NCBI RefSeq assembly: GCF_027409185.1
Contig: NC_084475.1
Coordinates: 14,838,130-14,902,129, forward strand
Source of the DNA: Cynocephalus volans
Taxonomy: Eukaryota; Chordata; Mammalia; Dermoptera; Cynocephalidae
DNA length: 64,000 nucleotides
Reading direction: 5' to 3'
Position 1 is the stretch's first letter, and every line of letters begins with the position of its first letter. The position numbers and the translations under genes were made by a program. This document shows positions 23,400-35,797 of the stretch, piece after piece. The notes beneath the pieces were generated by a model that did not search any database, was not told where the DNA came from, and was given only the letters and a program-made list of their open reading frames with translations.

Positions 23400-25085
23400 A
23401 AACCAGAAGATGTAGGAATAATTATCCTTTCTTTCATTCTTAAATAGACAAATGAGATTCACTAGACATGTGACAAATGAAAGAGAAAGTCTAAGATTAA
23501 AAAAGAAAACAAACAGAAATATGGAAGATTACCATGAAAAGAGAACAGACTGCAATGAAAAAGGAAGAAAAAACGGGTTATTTGAATTTAAATTATATGG
23601 TTGCTGAAATATAAATGCAATAGAAAGGTTAGAAAATAAAGTTGAGGAAACTCCAAAATGTAGAGTAAAAGAAGAGAAGATGAAAAAATCAAAAAATGTG
23701 AGTGAAAAGATAAGAGACTTAGCAGACCCATCCAGGAGGTCCAAAATCTGATTAACAGGAGCTCTAGAAAGAGAGAAGAGAGAAAACAAACAAACAAACA
23801 AACAAAAACATAAACTACTGAATAAAAATGGGAGAAAGTTTTCCAGAATTCAAGACAGGAAGCTTTTAACTAAAAAGGTCTTCTGAGTAAAATTAATTTA
23901 AAAACACCTACGAGCAGCACACATTATGGGAAACATTAGCCCATCGAGTATGAGGTGAAGATCTTGAGAGTCTCCAGGGAAGAGGGGAAAGTTTTCTAGA
24001 AAGGAATGAAAAATTACTCATGGTTTCTCACCAGCAGTACTGCATCCAGAAGAGGGTAGAGTAATGTTTTCAACATCCCAAGGGAAGACTATTTTGAAAC
24101 TATGCCCAGCCAAACTATCAATGAAGGAAAAATAAAGTCTCAGACACCCAAAAACTCAGAATATTTACCCCCTGCTCACCCTTTCTAAAGAAATTACTGG
24201 AAGAGATACTCTAACAAAATAAATAAAATATTGAGAAAGAGAGAAACATAGATTCAAGAAAAAGCACACCTCCCAGGGAAAAGGAAATTTCAAGATGATG
24301 GCTGGTTAGCACAAGAAGTCAGTGCATTCCTACAACAAGATCTTAAGAAAAGAACAATGGATTCTAAGCATCAGATAGACCTACTAAGAAATGGCAAGAT
24401 TTTTGTGAATTATGAGGTAGGCAATTTTTCTTCTATGAAAATATGCACTTAAAAACCTGAAGAAAAAAACTTGCACCCTACAATTATGATTTGGGTATGA
24501 AGCAAACTAAAATGTGGCATAATTTTGAACAACTTATGGAGAATATAAAAAGATAATCTATTTGATATCGATGTGAAGAACCTTCTCCTTTAAATCTTTG
24601 TACAGGGTTGTGATACAAAATTGACAGAGAAAAAAAGATAATCTCTCTATTCTACCTGGTTTTCTGCAGAAAACAATATCAGCATCCTCATCAAAATGTA
24701 GAGGCTATTGACTGGATTTTAACTTTTAAAATCAATCTACAGATAAAACATGGATGACATAAACGTGGTTAAAGAACATAATGTAAATGTCAAATGGGAA
24801 AGCAAAGATAAGGCTGGAAGAATTTGAGAAGTTAAAAGGGGTAGGTAAGAAAGAGGAAAAGGGATAGGGATTTAATAATGTCCTCATCTTACAGAATGAG
24901 CATGCAAGAATTACTGTCTCATGCTGAGGAAATAAGAGTTAGATATTTTAATTATATTAATTAAAATTGCTAAGGTAACCAGTAGAAGAAATAAATATAA
25001 TTACCAAAAGTAGGAGAACACAGATAGGGGAAGTAAGCTAAGTCTTCAAATTTCATGGTGGGAAGTCAATATTGATCTAAAGTTA
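23400..25085 (+). mobile_element. HAL1/L1-like LINE remnant
   Basis: A-rich plus-strand sequence with the ORF1-only LINE layout: coiled-coil-coding-like A-rich region, then AAACTATGCCCAGCCAAAC, AGTCTCAGACACCCAAAAAC and an AT-rich 3' UTR. An (AAAC)n tract lies at 23787-23808. No intact frame. Whether it is HAL1 proper or an L1M ORF1/3' piece needs consensus comparison. Confidence 0.6.
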
Positions 25086-25189
25086 ACAAATTAAGAAATG
25101 TTCAAATACCACACACATGAAAAAGTGGTTGCCTCTAAAGGACAGAACTACACCTATGAATTCATGGGATGTTCTTTAAGATCAGTTGA

Positions 25190-26800
25190 CTGCAAAGGAA
25201 AGAAGTCAAATCTGGTTTATAGATGGTTCTGCATAATATGTTGCCACCAACCAGAAATAGATTTCACATCCAATACCCCAATCAAGAGTGTCTCTAAAAA
25301 GCAGTGGTTATGGGAAATCCTTCCAATGGGCAGAGTTCAAGCAATATCTTTGGTTGTCCACTTTGGCTGAACAGAGATGCCCAGAAGTATGGATCTACAC
25401 TAACTCACGAGCTGTGGCTGATGGCTGGACTGAATGTCAGGGACTTGGAAAGAACACGATGGGGATAGAGATAATTAGGAGATTTGGGGAAGAGGTATGT
25501 AGATGGCCCTCTTAGAGTGAACACAGAGTACAAGTATGCTTTTGTGCCACCTGAATACTCACCAAAGGATAGCCACTGTAGAGGAGGTTTTCAATAGTCA
25601 CATGGACAAGATGACACATTTTGTGACTGTCCATTTGCTTTTCCCTCAGCCTCTCCAGTGGTTGCTCAAAAGACTGTATACAGAACAGCCATGGTGGTGA
25701 AGATGGAGTCTGTGTGTGGGTTTAACACTATGGACTTCCTCTCACAAAATCCACCTGCTACCACCTTTGCTGAGTGCCCTACCTGACAACAGCAAAGACC
25801 AATGCTGAGCCCTCAACATAGCCCCATTCCTCAGGGTATCAGCTGGACACTTGATGGCAGGCGATTATATTGAAAGGAGCAGCAATTTGCCCTCCCTAGA
25901 ATAATGTGTGTTCAGGACATAGATTTGCCTTCCCTGCCTACAGAGCTTCTGCCAGCTCTACCATGCACAAACTCGGAGTGCCTTTATTCCACATAACAAT
26001 GTTTCCGATCATGCTATGCCACATGCTATTCCACACAGCAAAACTTCTGATCAAGAAACTCATTTTGCAGAAATAAAGCAATGAGTTTGCCCAGGGAACC
26101 AATGGTCTTCCCACGTTCCCCATCACCCAGAGCAGGTGGTCTGAGAACAGAGAAAGGGCCCACTGAAAACTCAGTTGAACAATAACATTCCAAAAGATCG
26201 GGTTTTGTTTTACAGCACACAGTATATACTGTGAATGGATGGGCAGTCTATGGCGGTGTTTTTTCCAGAACCAGAATACACAGGCCAGAGAAACAAGGAC
26301 AGGAAGTGGAGGTGACTCCTCTCGCTATTACAGCTGACAACTCTCACACAGTTTTTGTTTGCTGTCCCCTCTTTAACTTTAGGCTCTGCTGGTTTGGAGG
26401 CTTTAGGAACTAAGGAAGGAGTAGTTCCAGCAGAGACTGAACTGGAGGTTGAGACTGACACCTGGACACTTTAGGCTTCTTATGCCCCTGAATAAATAGG
26501 CAAAGAAGAGAATTACTCTCCCAATGCTCAAAGAAAAACTAGGCTGCTGCTACATGATGGGGAAAGTAACCCAGGAAATTCTCTGGTGAACCACTTGGAA
26601 CTTCCATGCCCATGGGAAGTACGATGGACGTGGAATGGGCAGTGGGAGAAGGAAGCTAAAAATATCAACTACAGCCTCACAGAAACAAGAACACAGAAAC
26701 CATGAATATTTTCTTCCTTGCTTGTTATGCATGTATACATGTTTGTATTTGCATGTATTAACTAGTTTCTTTTCTTTTCTCTCTCCTTCCCCCTTTTTGT
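25190..26800 (+). pseudogene. ERVL endogenous retrovirus pol remnant (RNase H and integrase)
   Basis: Plus-strand ERVL internal sequence. 25200-25500 translates to an RNase H end (25098-25370 and 25288-25515 are open pieces in different frames): the stretch near 25395 reads Y-T-N-S, so the usual catalytic Asp of that motif is Asn. 25560-26470 follows the integrase region, with the D-Y-I block near 25865 and the D-Q block near 26050; 26470-26700 continues into the downstream part. Stops, frameshifts and internal deletions break every domain, so it is non-functional. No gag, 5' LTR or env was seen. The neighbouring LTR at its 3' side completes the remnant. Confidence 0.8.
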
Positions 26801-26809
26801 TTATATAAA

Positions 26810-27667
26810 GATTATTGGCAGTGGTTAACATTATAATTTGATCTTTAAGTTACAGAATATTCAGATGGGACAGTGACTCAATTTGAGGGGTAATCAACAT
26901 CACCCAGAAATGAATACCTTGACTGCCATTCAGAGATGGATATAACGACTGGGCATTTGTGTCTCCTCTTTTTGAGAACAAGATGACAGTCTTTGTGCAA
27001 AAGACGATTGTACCTTATAAAGGAAAAGCATACATGTGTTGCTCTTATTATTACATGGGATTCAAATATATGTAGACGGATGTTGAGTAACCAAAGGAGT
27101 GGCCTGTGTCAGGTAGTCAGCTGTTACCGCTCAACTTCAAGGCCACCCATCCACACTGTCTTGTGATGCTGGGCAGGGACTCTGCAGATCCACTCTCCTT
27201 TGACAGCTGGCTCCCTGTCCGCTTCTGCCATGAGAGGGCTAGAGAGAAAACAGACGGCTGGAGGAGAGAGAAGGAATACGCTCTTCCTGCTGCCTTGTTC
27301 TTCTTGCCCATGTCGCCCCAGCAACAGGTCTTCACCCAAAGCCACTCATCCCAAAAGCCAGTTTTGAACGGCACAATCGCCACCTGCTCCTTCAGGAACA
27401 TCAGCCCCAATCAGCCAGAGCCGCGGCATCAGAGGTCTGCACCCAGCTCCGTGGGGCCTCTCCAAGAGGCTAGAGTCAGGTAACCCCAGCCTCTCCCCTC
27501 TGTTCTGCCAGCCCTAGGGGTGACGGCTTCTTTCTACAGTTATTATACCCATGCTGCTTCAATGTTCTCTTTTCACCTTTTCAGTCCTCCAACCCGATCT
27601 CCACATTAAACTCTCTGCTGAGATAACAGGGAGGTTTCTATTCTCCTGACTGACCTTGACTCACACA
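26810..27667 (+). mobile_element. MLT2-type 3' LTR of the ERVL remnant
   Basis: After a polypyrimidine stretch (26765-26800) the sequence follows an MLT2-type LTR: GGGACAGTGACTCAATTTG, AACCAAAGGAGTGGCCTGTG, TGTGATGCTGGGCAGGGACT, AACAGACGGCTGGAGGAG and the end CTCTCTGCTGAGATAACAGG ... CTGACTGACCTTGACTCACA. The 5' edge is imprecise. The 111-125-codon frames inside it are spurious. Confidence 0.75.
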
Positions 27668-27799
27668 GGCAGGCAACTGTAGCTTTTTATTGCAAGCCTC
27701 CTAGACGACTGGAAGCTTTGTTGAACTCTGTACATGTGCTACTTGTTGTTAACCTTGTCTAATTCTGTGATAGAACTGTCAGGACGATGCACTTACAGA

Positions 27800-28165
27800 G
27801 TGCTGCAGGGTCTAGAAGGAGACCCTCCTCTGTATCGGGGTGGTCAGGGAAGACTTCCCGGAGGAAGTGACATCCAACCTGAATTTGAATGATTCATTGG
27901 AATTAACCAGGCAGAGTGGGGGATGGTGAGCCAGGCACAGGGAACGAACAGCAAGCACAAGGGAAGGAGGCAATGAGGACTTAGGCCCAAGGAAGAGTCG
28001 GGCAGAAGCATCCAGAGTGTCAAGACGTGAGGCTGGAACGACACCAGGAGGCCAGATCAGAAGGGACCTTTGAAACCTTGATGAGCAGCCGGGCATTTTC
28101 CTGAGGACTATGGAGATCGTTAAAGAGTTTCAACAGGGGAGAGGCACCATCACGTTCACCGGCAG
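27800..28165 (+). repeat. L2 LINE fragment
   Basis: GGGGTGGTCAGGGAAGACTT, GGAGGAAGTGACATCC, GCACAGGGAACGAACAGC and a 3' part AGAGTTTCAACAGGGGAGAG follow the L2 middle region. Confidence 0.7.
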
Positions 28166-30094
28166 AGGGCACCCCGATGCCCTTGTGCTGACCTTGAGCA
28201 CACTGGCCTCTCAGCCAGGTCACATCTTCCCCAGAACCTGCCCAAACTTCAAATCTCCCCCTCTCCTGGCCACCTCCTCAGAACACGTCCATGCTGTGTC
28301 TCTGCCCCTCAGAAGCCTTGTTAGGGCACTAGTTAATATGATAAACTAATTCACAGTGAAGTCTTAGCAAATGAAGATAGTTTAGCCCTCCTCAGGGTAT
28401 TTTCATTTCAACAGAGACTTAGTTGACAAATATTTACTGAATAGTCTATTACATGCAAGAGACGATGTAAAACTCCTAGGGGGAGTCATGGCTTGACCTA
28501 AATAAATAAGTCTCTAATGACAGAATTTTAGGCTCATAGGGGAAGTTTTGCAGGCAGCAGATAACCTTTCTTATCTCTGATTAAACTGTATGAGCTTCCA
28601 TCTTGGTCTGCCCCCCATCCTGACCCCCACCCCTCCCCTCCAAGGGTGTTGAGCAGAGCGGTGGCCATCGAGTGTTCAACTATCACCACCCTGAGTGGTG
28701 GCGAGTCATTGCTGGGACTGTATTTGGGGACTCAGGAGCTGACCACTGCCTTGTGTTTGGGGATCCCTCAGTCTGCTCCATGGGAGGCCAGAAGGAGATG
28801 CCCTGGGTAGCACCATCTCCCGTTCTTGGCCATGCTCTGTCCCCTTCCATGCCTCAGTCTCCACGACCTCTACCCAGGCACACTTACCAAGGGCCTCCTG
28901 GGCACCTGGCACTGTGCCAGGAATGAAGCACCAGGCGCCCGGGTCCCAGAGGAATCCAGTGCAGCCTGCACTTCAGTTCAGTGTGTGATGGATGTCCTCT
29001 GCCTGGCTGGCTCTCTCCTCTCGCTCCCTCTGCCCTCTCAGATGCCAGACCAGAGAGGAGGAAAAGAGGCAGGAAAGAGAGAAGGCACGCGGGAGAGAGA
29101 TGGGCCCTCCAAGTCTTCCCTGTCACCCCTCTCTCTCGTCAGGCCTCGCCCTCCCGAGCCGGACCCACCAGGACCACCATTTCCCGCTCTGGCATCTTCT
29201 GGCTCACCCGTCCGCAGATCCCTTCCTGGGCACCCCAGGAAAGACGGATCCTGAAGAAAGAGACTGAATGAGAAAAATCGAAAGTCTGAATCCTAGGGGC
29301 TTTTCGTCCGACTCACTGAACATTATCCAGGGGAATCTTTACCTAAGCCTTACCTATGTCCCCTGAACTCACTGTTCCCACCTATGAAATGGGCACAACC
29401 CAGGTTCCTTTATCCCCCTAAGACCACCCAGAACTCCCCCCATCACCCCCTCCCAGACGCTGCTTTGCATCCTTTACCAAACACTGACATCTAGTGGTTG
29501 CCTGAGGAACTGCGGCACAGACCCCAGCTTCCAAGGACAGGGACCACAGATGCAAAACCTCACAGGGGTACCTAGAAACAACGAGTCCCCCCAGTTCGTG
29601 CTTCCCTCCGCAATTTCCCTCCCTCTCTCTCTGAAGTGTCCCCGCAAGACACCCAGACAGCTTGGGAGACAAGAACCAGTGTTAAAACTGATGTGTTTCT
29701 TGGTCCTTGCTAAAGATGGCCCAGGAACATCCTGGTGACAAGGAGAGAGAGACCACGATGAGACACCCCATGGATAATCCACAAAGTGAGTCATTAGGGG
29801 ATGAGTATGAGTCCATGGCCCATGCCCCCATTCCAACCGCAGGGAGGGGCAGATTTAAGATGAATGGGGCAGCTCCTGCCACAGCGCCTGCCAATCATCC
29901 ATCTGCCAGCCGCTCGGTCATGGACCACAGACGCTTACTCAGCACTCCGGGACCCAGCCTTACACTGGTGGTTGACAGTGCGTGTGTGTGTGTGTGTGCA
30001 CGTATGTGGATGAGGGTGGGGGAGGGGAGCATGTGCAAGGGCAGGGACGCACAGCGTGAGTCGCTGGCTGGCGTAAACAAGTGAACCATAAAGT
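28166..30094. other. Intergenic, no gene recognised
   Basis: About 1.9 kb. 28410-28490 resembles a short L2 piece. Overlapping open frames at 28826-29271 (up to 142 codons, both strands) and 29474-30084 lack recognisable domains and mutual consistency. A GT-rich microsatellite lies at about 29980-30005. Confidence 0.35.
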
Positions 30095-30335
30095 AATCTA
30101 AATTCATTTATTCAACAAATACTTCCCAAGCACCTGCTGTTCACCAAACATAAGGAGCTGCCTCTCAAGCTGCAGAGGGCTCCCCCTACCACCTGACAGC
30201 TACCTGCACGCAGTCTACGCCTCAACTGACCTACTTTACACATGTGAAAGACAATTTCACTGCTGTCTCTCATCTCTGCATCTCCGCGTCCCCAGTACCT
30301 GGCATGCAGGCAGGGCCTAAGATGTGCTTATTGAA
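30095..30335 (+). repeat. L2 LINE fragments
   Basis: AATTCATTTATTCAACAAAT ACTTCCCAAGCACCTGC (30100-30137), then at 30270-30335 CCCAGTACCTGGCATGCAGG and TAAGATGTGCTTATTGAAG, the start and end patterns of L2 3' copies. Divergent. Confidence 0.65.
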
Positions 30336-30700
30336 GTCGTTAATCCAGTCCAGTCTCTGCCCAGAGCGGGAATCCCTTCTAATCACATCACTGGTGGTCG
30401 CTCGCTCAGCCCCTCCTTGAACTTGCTCTTCATTATTCCATGCATTCTGCTGCAAGGGACAGATCCACGGCTGACACTCACCGGAGCAGGGCAGGGGACC
30501 ACCAATCCATTCCCATGGCCAGAGAGACAAGTACAGAGGTCACACGTCTGTCCCTGTGGCCAGGGGGATGGGAAAGGACACAGGAATTGTGCATCCATCA
30601 GAATCATGCGCAATGGTGGGAGAGAGAGAACAGGAGAGTTTTTCAAGTGAGGGAGAGCATGTTACCAGGAAGAGGGAGGAAGGGATGGGAGAGGCAGCGG
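30336..30700. other. Intergenic, no gene recognised
   Basis: Short single-copy-looking stretch; overlapping frames on both strands carry no recognisable motif. Confidence 0.35.
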
Positions 30701-31130
30701 TGAAACAGTGTCCCCTCAAAATTCACGTCCACCTGGATTCTCAGAATGTGGCCTTATCTGGAAATAGGGTCTTTGCAGATATACTTAAAATAAGATCCAG
30801 ATGTGATCATCTGGATTAGAGTGGACCCTAAATCCAATGACAAGTGTCCTTACAGAAGACAGAAGGGAAGACACAGACACAAGGGAGGGAGGCCCTGTGA
30901 GGATAGGGACAGAGACTGGAGTGATGCAGCCACAAGCCAAGGGACACCAGAGGCCACCCAAAGCTGGAAGAGGCAGGAAGGAGCCTCCTCTAGAGCCTCT
31001 GGAGGGAGCATAACCTTGCAGCCACCTGGATTTCAGACTTCAGTCCTCCAGAGCTGTGAGAGAATCAATTTCTGTTGTTTTAAGCCAACAAGTTTGTCAT
31101 TTGTTATGGCAGCCTCAAGAAAGAAACACA
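30701..31130 (+). mobile_element. MaLR LTR (MLT1-like), sense
   Basis: TGTCCCCTCAAAATTCACGT, GGAAATAGGGTCTTTGCAGA, GACACAGACACAAGGGAGGG, CACCTGGATTTCAGACTTC and TTTCTGTTGTTTTAAGCCAA are in the order seen in the 11.46-kb copy, ending AGAAAGAAACACA. More diverged than that copy. No clear duplication. Confidence 0.75.
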
Positions 31131-31666
31131 GGAGGCAAGACCAACAGGTGTCCACTGAGCCATCCACTGGGGACTCCTGATCGCTTCCCACTGACTGTGG
31201 CTCAGGCCAACTCCTCCCTTGCTGTCTGTCAAGGGCTTGTGTGCATGTGATGTGACAGAGACCGAAGGGTCCTAGAGATTTTAGGATGCCCTCCTCACCA
31301 CGAAGACTTATGAGCAAGTTCAGGCCCAGGGAAGCTAAACAACATGCCCCATTCAGATAGTTTAAAGGATTTCCAAATACAGCAAAGAATTCTTCAGTAA
31401 AATTGATACATGACCAATTTATTCTTTTCTTTAATCTGATTAATTAGTCAAAACTGGAGTGTTTGGTGTCACTGCTGAGAACACCAGGAGGCTGGACGCT
31501 GTGGCAGCAGGTGAATCACTGGAGACGAAGCCACCGTTTTTCTGGCCTAAGATCACGACCGGTCAAGAGGACATTAAACCCCTCTCTGGTCTTCACTTTC
31601 CTTGTCTAGTGAGATTGTTTGGAAGTGAGAAACTGCAATCACCCTTTAGTCTTTACTTCTCCAGCC
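31131..31666. other. Intergenic, no gene recognised
   Basis: 31320-31350 has a MIR-like scrap. 31380-31450 is AT-rich with TAATTAG. 31570-31660 has LTR-tail-like phrasing but cannot be delimited. No gene. Confidence 0.35.
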
Positions 31667-32091
31667 TGTGATGAACCTTGGATGTGACTGGAGCCATTGT
31701 GCACACAATAGGCACAAAATCGCCGCCGACATTATCTTCCACTCCAGCATCAAACCCCTCCCCACTTCCCTTTATGAGAAGCCTCGTGACTTCTGCAAAA
31801 CAGAAACCCTTTTGCTGCTGCAAGGGTGCAATTCTCCACGCTGTTTGCATAGCTTCCACATTAGCATAATGCCCCTCCTTGATTGTATCAGCCAGCCCTT
31901 GGCACCCTATATAAGCTCTCTCACCCCCACACCTGGTGCTGCCCTCCATTTTGAGGGCAGCACCTGGCTGCCCTCCACTTTCAGCACAGCCCGGCAGGTT
32001 CGTAGCCTGCGTCTCAACTCGCTTTCTTTCAGCCTGAAATTTCCATTCCTCAAACCATCTTTCTTTCCTTGATATGGGTGGGGGCCAGACA
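31667..32091 (+). mobile_element. LTR-like segment with TATA box, unknown family
   Basis: Candidate LTR beginning TGTGATGAACCTTGG and ending GGGGGCCAGACA. It has a GC-poor upstream half with TTAGCATAAT, a TATA box TATATAAG at 31908-31915 followed by CTCTC, and a pyrimidine-rich 3' part. Two copies of CTGCCCTCCA(C/T)TTT lie at about 31942 and 31970. No duplication or AATAAA was found, so identity as an LTR is inferred from architecture only. The minus-strand 179-codon frame across it (31653-32192) has no recognisable domain. Confidence 0.4.
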
Positions 32092-32198
32092 GCACTGAAG
32101 GCGTAGGGAGGGTCAGACCCCTGTCCATCCTCTCCATCAGCCCCCAGCCCTGGGATTGGATGCAGAACATTGTTCCAGCCCTCCAAATACAAATGCTG

Positions 32199-32308
32199 GG
32201 GGCTGGCCAGTTAGCTTGGTTGGCTAGAGCACAGTGTTACAACACCAAGGTCAAGGGTTCGGATCCCCATACTAGCCAGCCACCAAGAAAAAAAAGAAAA
32301 AGAAAAAA
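32199..32308 (+). mobile_element. tRNA-Ile-derived SINE, monomer
   Basis: GGCTGGCCAGTTAGCTTGG TTGGCTAGAGC, B box GGTCAAGGGTTCGGATCCCC and closing ACTAGCCAGCCACC followed by an A-rich tail with G interruptions. The strongest B box among the monomers. No convincing target-site duplication. Confidence 0.85.
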
Positions 32309-34879
32309 TCCAGAGCCACTGGCCCCAGCAGCTTCTCCAGGCAGCAGGTTTTCTGCAACCTGATTCAGGGCCTCAGATCTGCTCCGGGTCCCCAGTTCCT
32401 GGGACTTTGATGTGCTGCCTCCTGCCTCCCTCCCAGGAACCCCCATGTAGCTGTCACCTCTCTCCTTGCTCAGCATTGAGTCTAGGCTGCTTTTCAGGCA
32501 ATTCAGGGGCCTTTCTAGGAGACACTTTGAAACCTCTTCAAAGCTGGCAGTGTTGTGAGCAGTCACCAAGTGGCAGAAAGGCCCCACATCCCTGGGCTGC
32601 TTCTAATTACCAAACTCATCACTAATTACCCATCACTCACTCCTCTGGAACCCCAGCAATCACACCACAGCGCAGGGCCCAAGCATGGGATCAGTCCCTC
32701 TGGGACGAAGTGATGGTTGAGGGCAGCAGTCAGTGAGCTTGTTGGAGTGAGCAGGCCTAAAGCCATGTTGGGACCTAAAACCACATGGGCGCTACAAGAT
32801 TTTTAAAGGATAGTTTTTTTCTTGGCATGCATTTCTCTGAATTCCCTCTTTTCCTGTGGTTATTTGATATTTTGAACCTTTTATGGGGCAAGATGACATT
32901 ATTTACATGAATGCAAAGTTGTTTTCCAGCCAGCCTGAAGCTGCAGACTCACACATACTACCCAGACCCTGAGATAACAGCAAAGACAGGAGCAGAAACC
33001 AGATGAAGTCTTGGCAAGACTTTGCACCTGAGACCTTGCATGAAGCCCTCGCTGCTCACGTGCCCCTCTCTCCTGCTTCTCATTTCCCACATTCCATTCC
33101 CTCATCAGCCCCTTTACAAAACCCTCAGTAAGTCTGACTCTTTGAGATGGCCATTCTCCACATTTACTGGAGAGATGGTAACGTCTCTCCTCAGGTCACT
33201 GGTATTCCTGAATAAAAGCTGACTTGCATTTTCACCAGTATATGACTTTTGTTTGTTTGATTTTTGTCTGGGGGCAGGCAGCCAGGCCTGTGAGCCAGAC
33301 AGATTTGGGGGAGCCTTAGCCAGGAGCTGAGTGCTCCCTGTAACAGGCCTTCCTCTGCAGCCAGCAGCAAGCTCCCAGGGCACTCCCCGCCCCCCATCCC
33401 CAGCCATAATCCCACCCCCACAGCAGGAAAGACAGAGGGGACTCTGAAAGGTACGGCTTCCATATATCACTGAGCTTCAAAAAGAACTACTCCTGAGGAG
33501 CTCCCATCCAGACCTGCACTGGGGCTCGGGGCCAAGAAGGCCAATGCCTGGGGTTCAACATTTATGAAGCACCTGGGGTAACCATGTGCATGCAGCCCCA
33601 GGCTGAGCTGGGCCCACCAGCAGTGCAAACAGGGCGCTTCTGCAGGCTTCCGTCCTCAGCAGCTCCCTCTTCTGCCCTTAGGCTCCTGGGTGCTGGGCCC
33701 CCTCCCAGTTCTTCCAGCCCGGGGAAAGGGCACAGCTCATTGAGTCTCTGGCTGGCTCCCCACCAGTCCTTCCCCTCCTCTCTGCCTCATTCCCCCAGAT
33801 CCTTAGTTAAGAAGATGCAAATGTGCCTTCTCCATTAGCAGGAGCATTTAAACAGATGCCCGCAGGGCGATCAGGGCCGCAAGCCTCCCCCTGTAGAAGC
33901 CCTGCAGCTTCTACTCCACCCCACCCTGGGCAGCAGGGACTGGTGTGAGGCTCCCGCGCCAGCCAGAGGCGACCCCATGCAGCAAGAGGCCCCAGGGCGA
34001 TGGCTCGCCCACCTGCCCTTAAGAACCCAAGCCCCCTCCTCACCCTACGGTCTGTGGCTTCAGGCATGGGGCTGAATCTCATCAACAAGAAATTTAAAGC
34101 CATTAAAATACAATAAAAGAGAAATTAAATGTAATCACTCTGTAAATTATAACTAATTGAAACATCAATTGTAATTTTTATGATCTGCATTTGGAGTGAA
34201 TGATGCCAGCATCACGAGATGGAAGTGAAATGAGGGTGAAGATGTCCTGGAATGCCCTCTGCCCCCAGCCTCCGCCCCTCTCCTCCTGCTGGCTTTCTTC
34301 CCTCCTCTTCCAGATCCTGCTCAAAGTGCTCTCTTCCAGAAGCTTCTGTCTGTAACAGCTCCACGTGTCCTGGAGGCCTTGGTTTGCTGTTGTTTGGGGT
34401 GCCTTCCGTATAGGGACTCAGCATGCCCTCAGGTTTCCCTGCAACCCCAAAGAAGGGCTGGGCATCTTTCCTGGGTCCCCACATTTGGATGAAGCCCCCA
34501 AGTCCCACCCAACACGCTGGCCCAATAGTCAAACTCCAAGCTTGGAAATGACAGGAGAAAGCATCCAAAAGCCTCCGATTATCCCAGAACTCCCCTTGGT
34601 TCAGCCACACAGCAGTAGAGTCAAGAGTCTAGAAGGACACTGTAGGTCACCTAATCCAACCCCTGCCTCCCATACAGCTCCAGGGCCCTGGGTCAGTCCT
34701 CAATGGCACCAGCATTTTTCCCACTGTCCTGTGAGTGACCCTCAGTGGTGTGGGAACAAACCCACCTCCTTCAGGTGGCTCTTCCTCCCTTGGTTGCCAG
34801 CTCCCTGCCCATTGTGTGCGGGGGCTGAGGGTTCACCCCTAGGAGACAAGCAGACCTGCGTTAAGCCTCCTCCATGAGG
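32309..34879. other. Intergenic, no gene recognised
   Basis: About 2.6 kb. No repeat or gene is certain. 34085-34200 is a sharply AT-rich block with homeodomain-like cores inside GC-rich flanks (see findings). Opposite-strand frames at 34212-34877 (up to 170 codons) have no recognisable domain. Confidence 0.35.
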
Positions 34880-35045
34880 GAGCTGCCACTTGCCTTCTCT
34901 CAAAGACTCAGTTTCCCCAGCAGTAGCTTAGAGACAACAATGACACCCACTGAAAGGTCTGAGGGTGTTTAGTGACAGCGTTTGTGAAGCTCTTAGCACA
35001 GAGCCACGCTGGGAGGGGCACCATCGCATTCTAGGGATAATCGTG
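34880..35045 (+). repeat. MIR SINE
   Basis: CTTGCCTTCTCTCAAAGACT CAGTTTCCCCAGCAG, then GTGAAGCTCTTAGCACAGAG follows the 3' half of MIR. Confidence 0.65.
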
Positions 35046-35797
35046 GTGATTGTTGTCATTATATAACCAGGCTCTAGGCTGTTTTTGTTTTGCTCAGAGA
35101 CCAGTGGGCCCCTGGGACTGGCCCCCTTCCTCCTCCTCCCCCCTTGCCAGCACATTAGCTGCTCTGGTGCAGAGCAAAGGCAGGCAGCCCTGGTGGTTGG
35201 TGCTGCCTGTGCCTTCTCATGGCTGCAGGACCCTCCAGATCTCTGCAGGAAAATAATGGAGTCCCCACAGGGCAGAGGGATGAGCCCCTGGTCACTGCTC
35301 CTTCTGGGAGAAGCAGACTGGGTCCTGGCCCCCTGGATCCCAGCAGGCTGACATGCCTGTGCCTGATGGACGGAACCCTGTCTCTGGAGTGGCCAGCTCC
35401 CAGCTGATGTGGAAGGAGAGGCAAGTTAGGAAGGCCAGTCCACTCCCACCTCCTCCCAGAAAACATCTTTTCCTGGCTTTGTTTTGAGGTACAGACTTCT
35501 AAAGTCACCATAATTCGCCAGTGCCTCTTTCTCAGGAGCTGACCTCTGCCCAGGACTGCCCATCACAGAGCATAAGAGACTCTTAAGTGCTTTCCCTAGT
35601 GCTCGGAGCCTTGGCTGGGAGTCAGGCCCTGGACCTGGGCCCCCTGCCATTCACACCCACTGGAGCTAGTCTCGGTCGCCCCTGCCCTTGGCTGGCGCTG
35701 AGCTTTGTCATCAGAAAGGTGAACTAATCCTGGGCTTCTCCAGCAGCCTGCACAGGAGGCTCGGTGTTTTCTTTAATTTTCAATCCATGGCAGATCA
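35046..35797. other. Intergenic, no gene recognised
   Basis: GC-rich single-copy-looking sequence; short overlapping frames without recognisable motif. Confidence 0.35.

Noticed and set aside
25098..25515. Two plus-strand frames of 75-90 codons
   Set aside because: They are pieces of the ERVL pol remnant in different frames, not host genes.
31653..32192. 179-codon minus-strand frame
   Set aside because: It covers the LTR-like segment with no recognisable domain and no sign of coding constraint.
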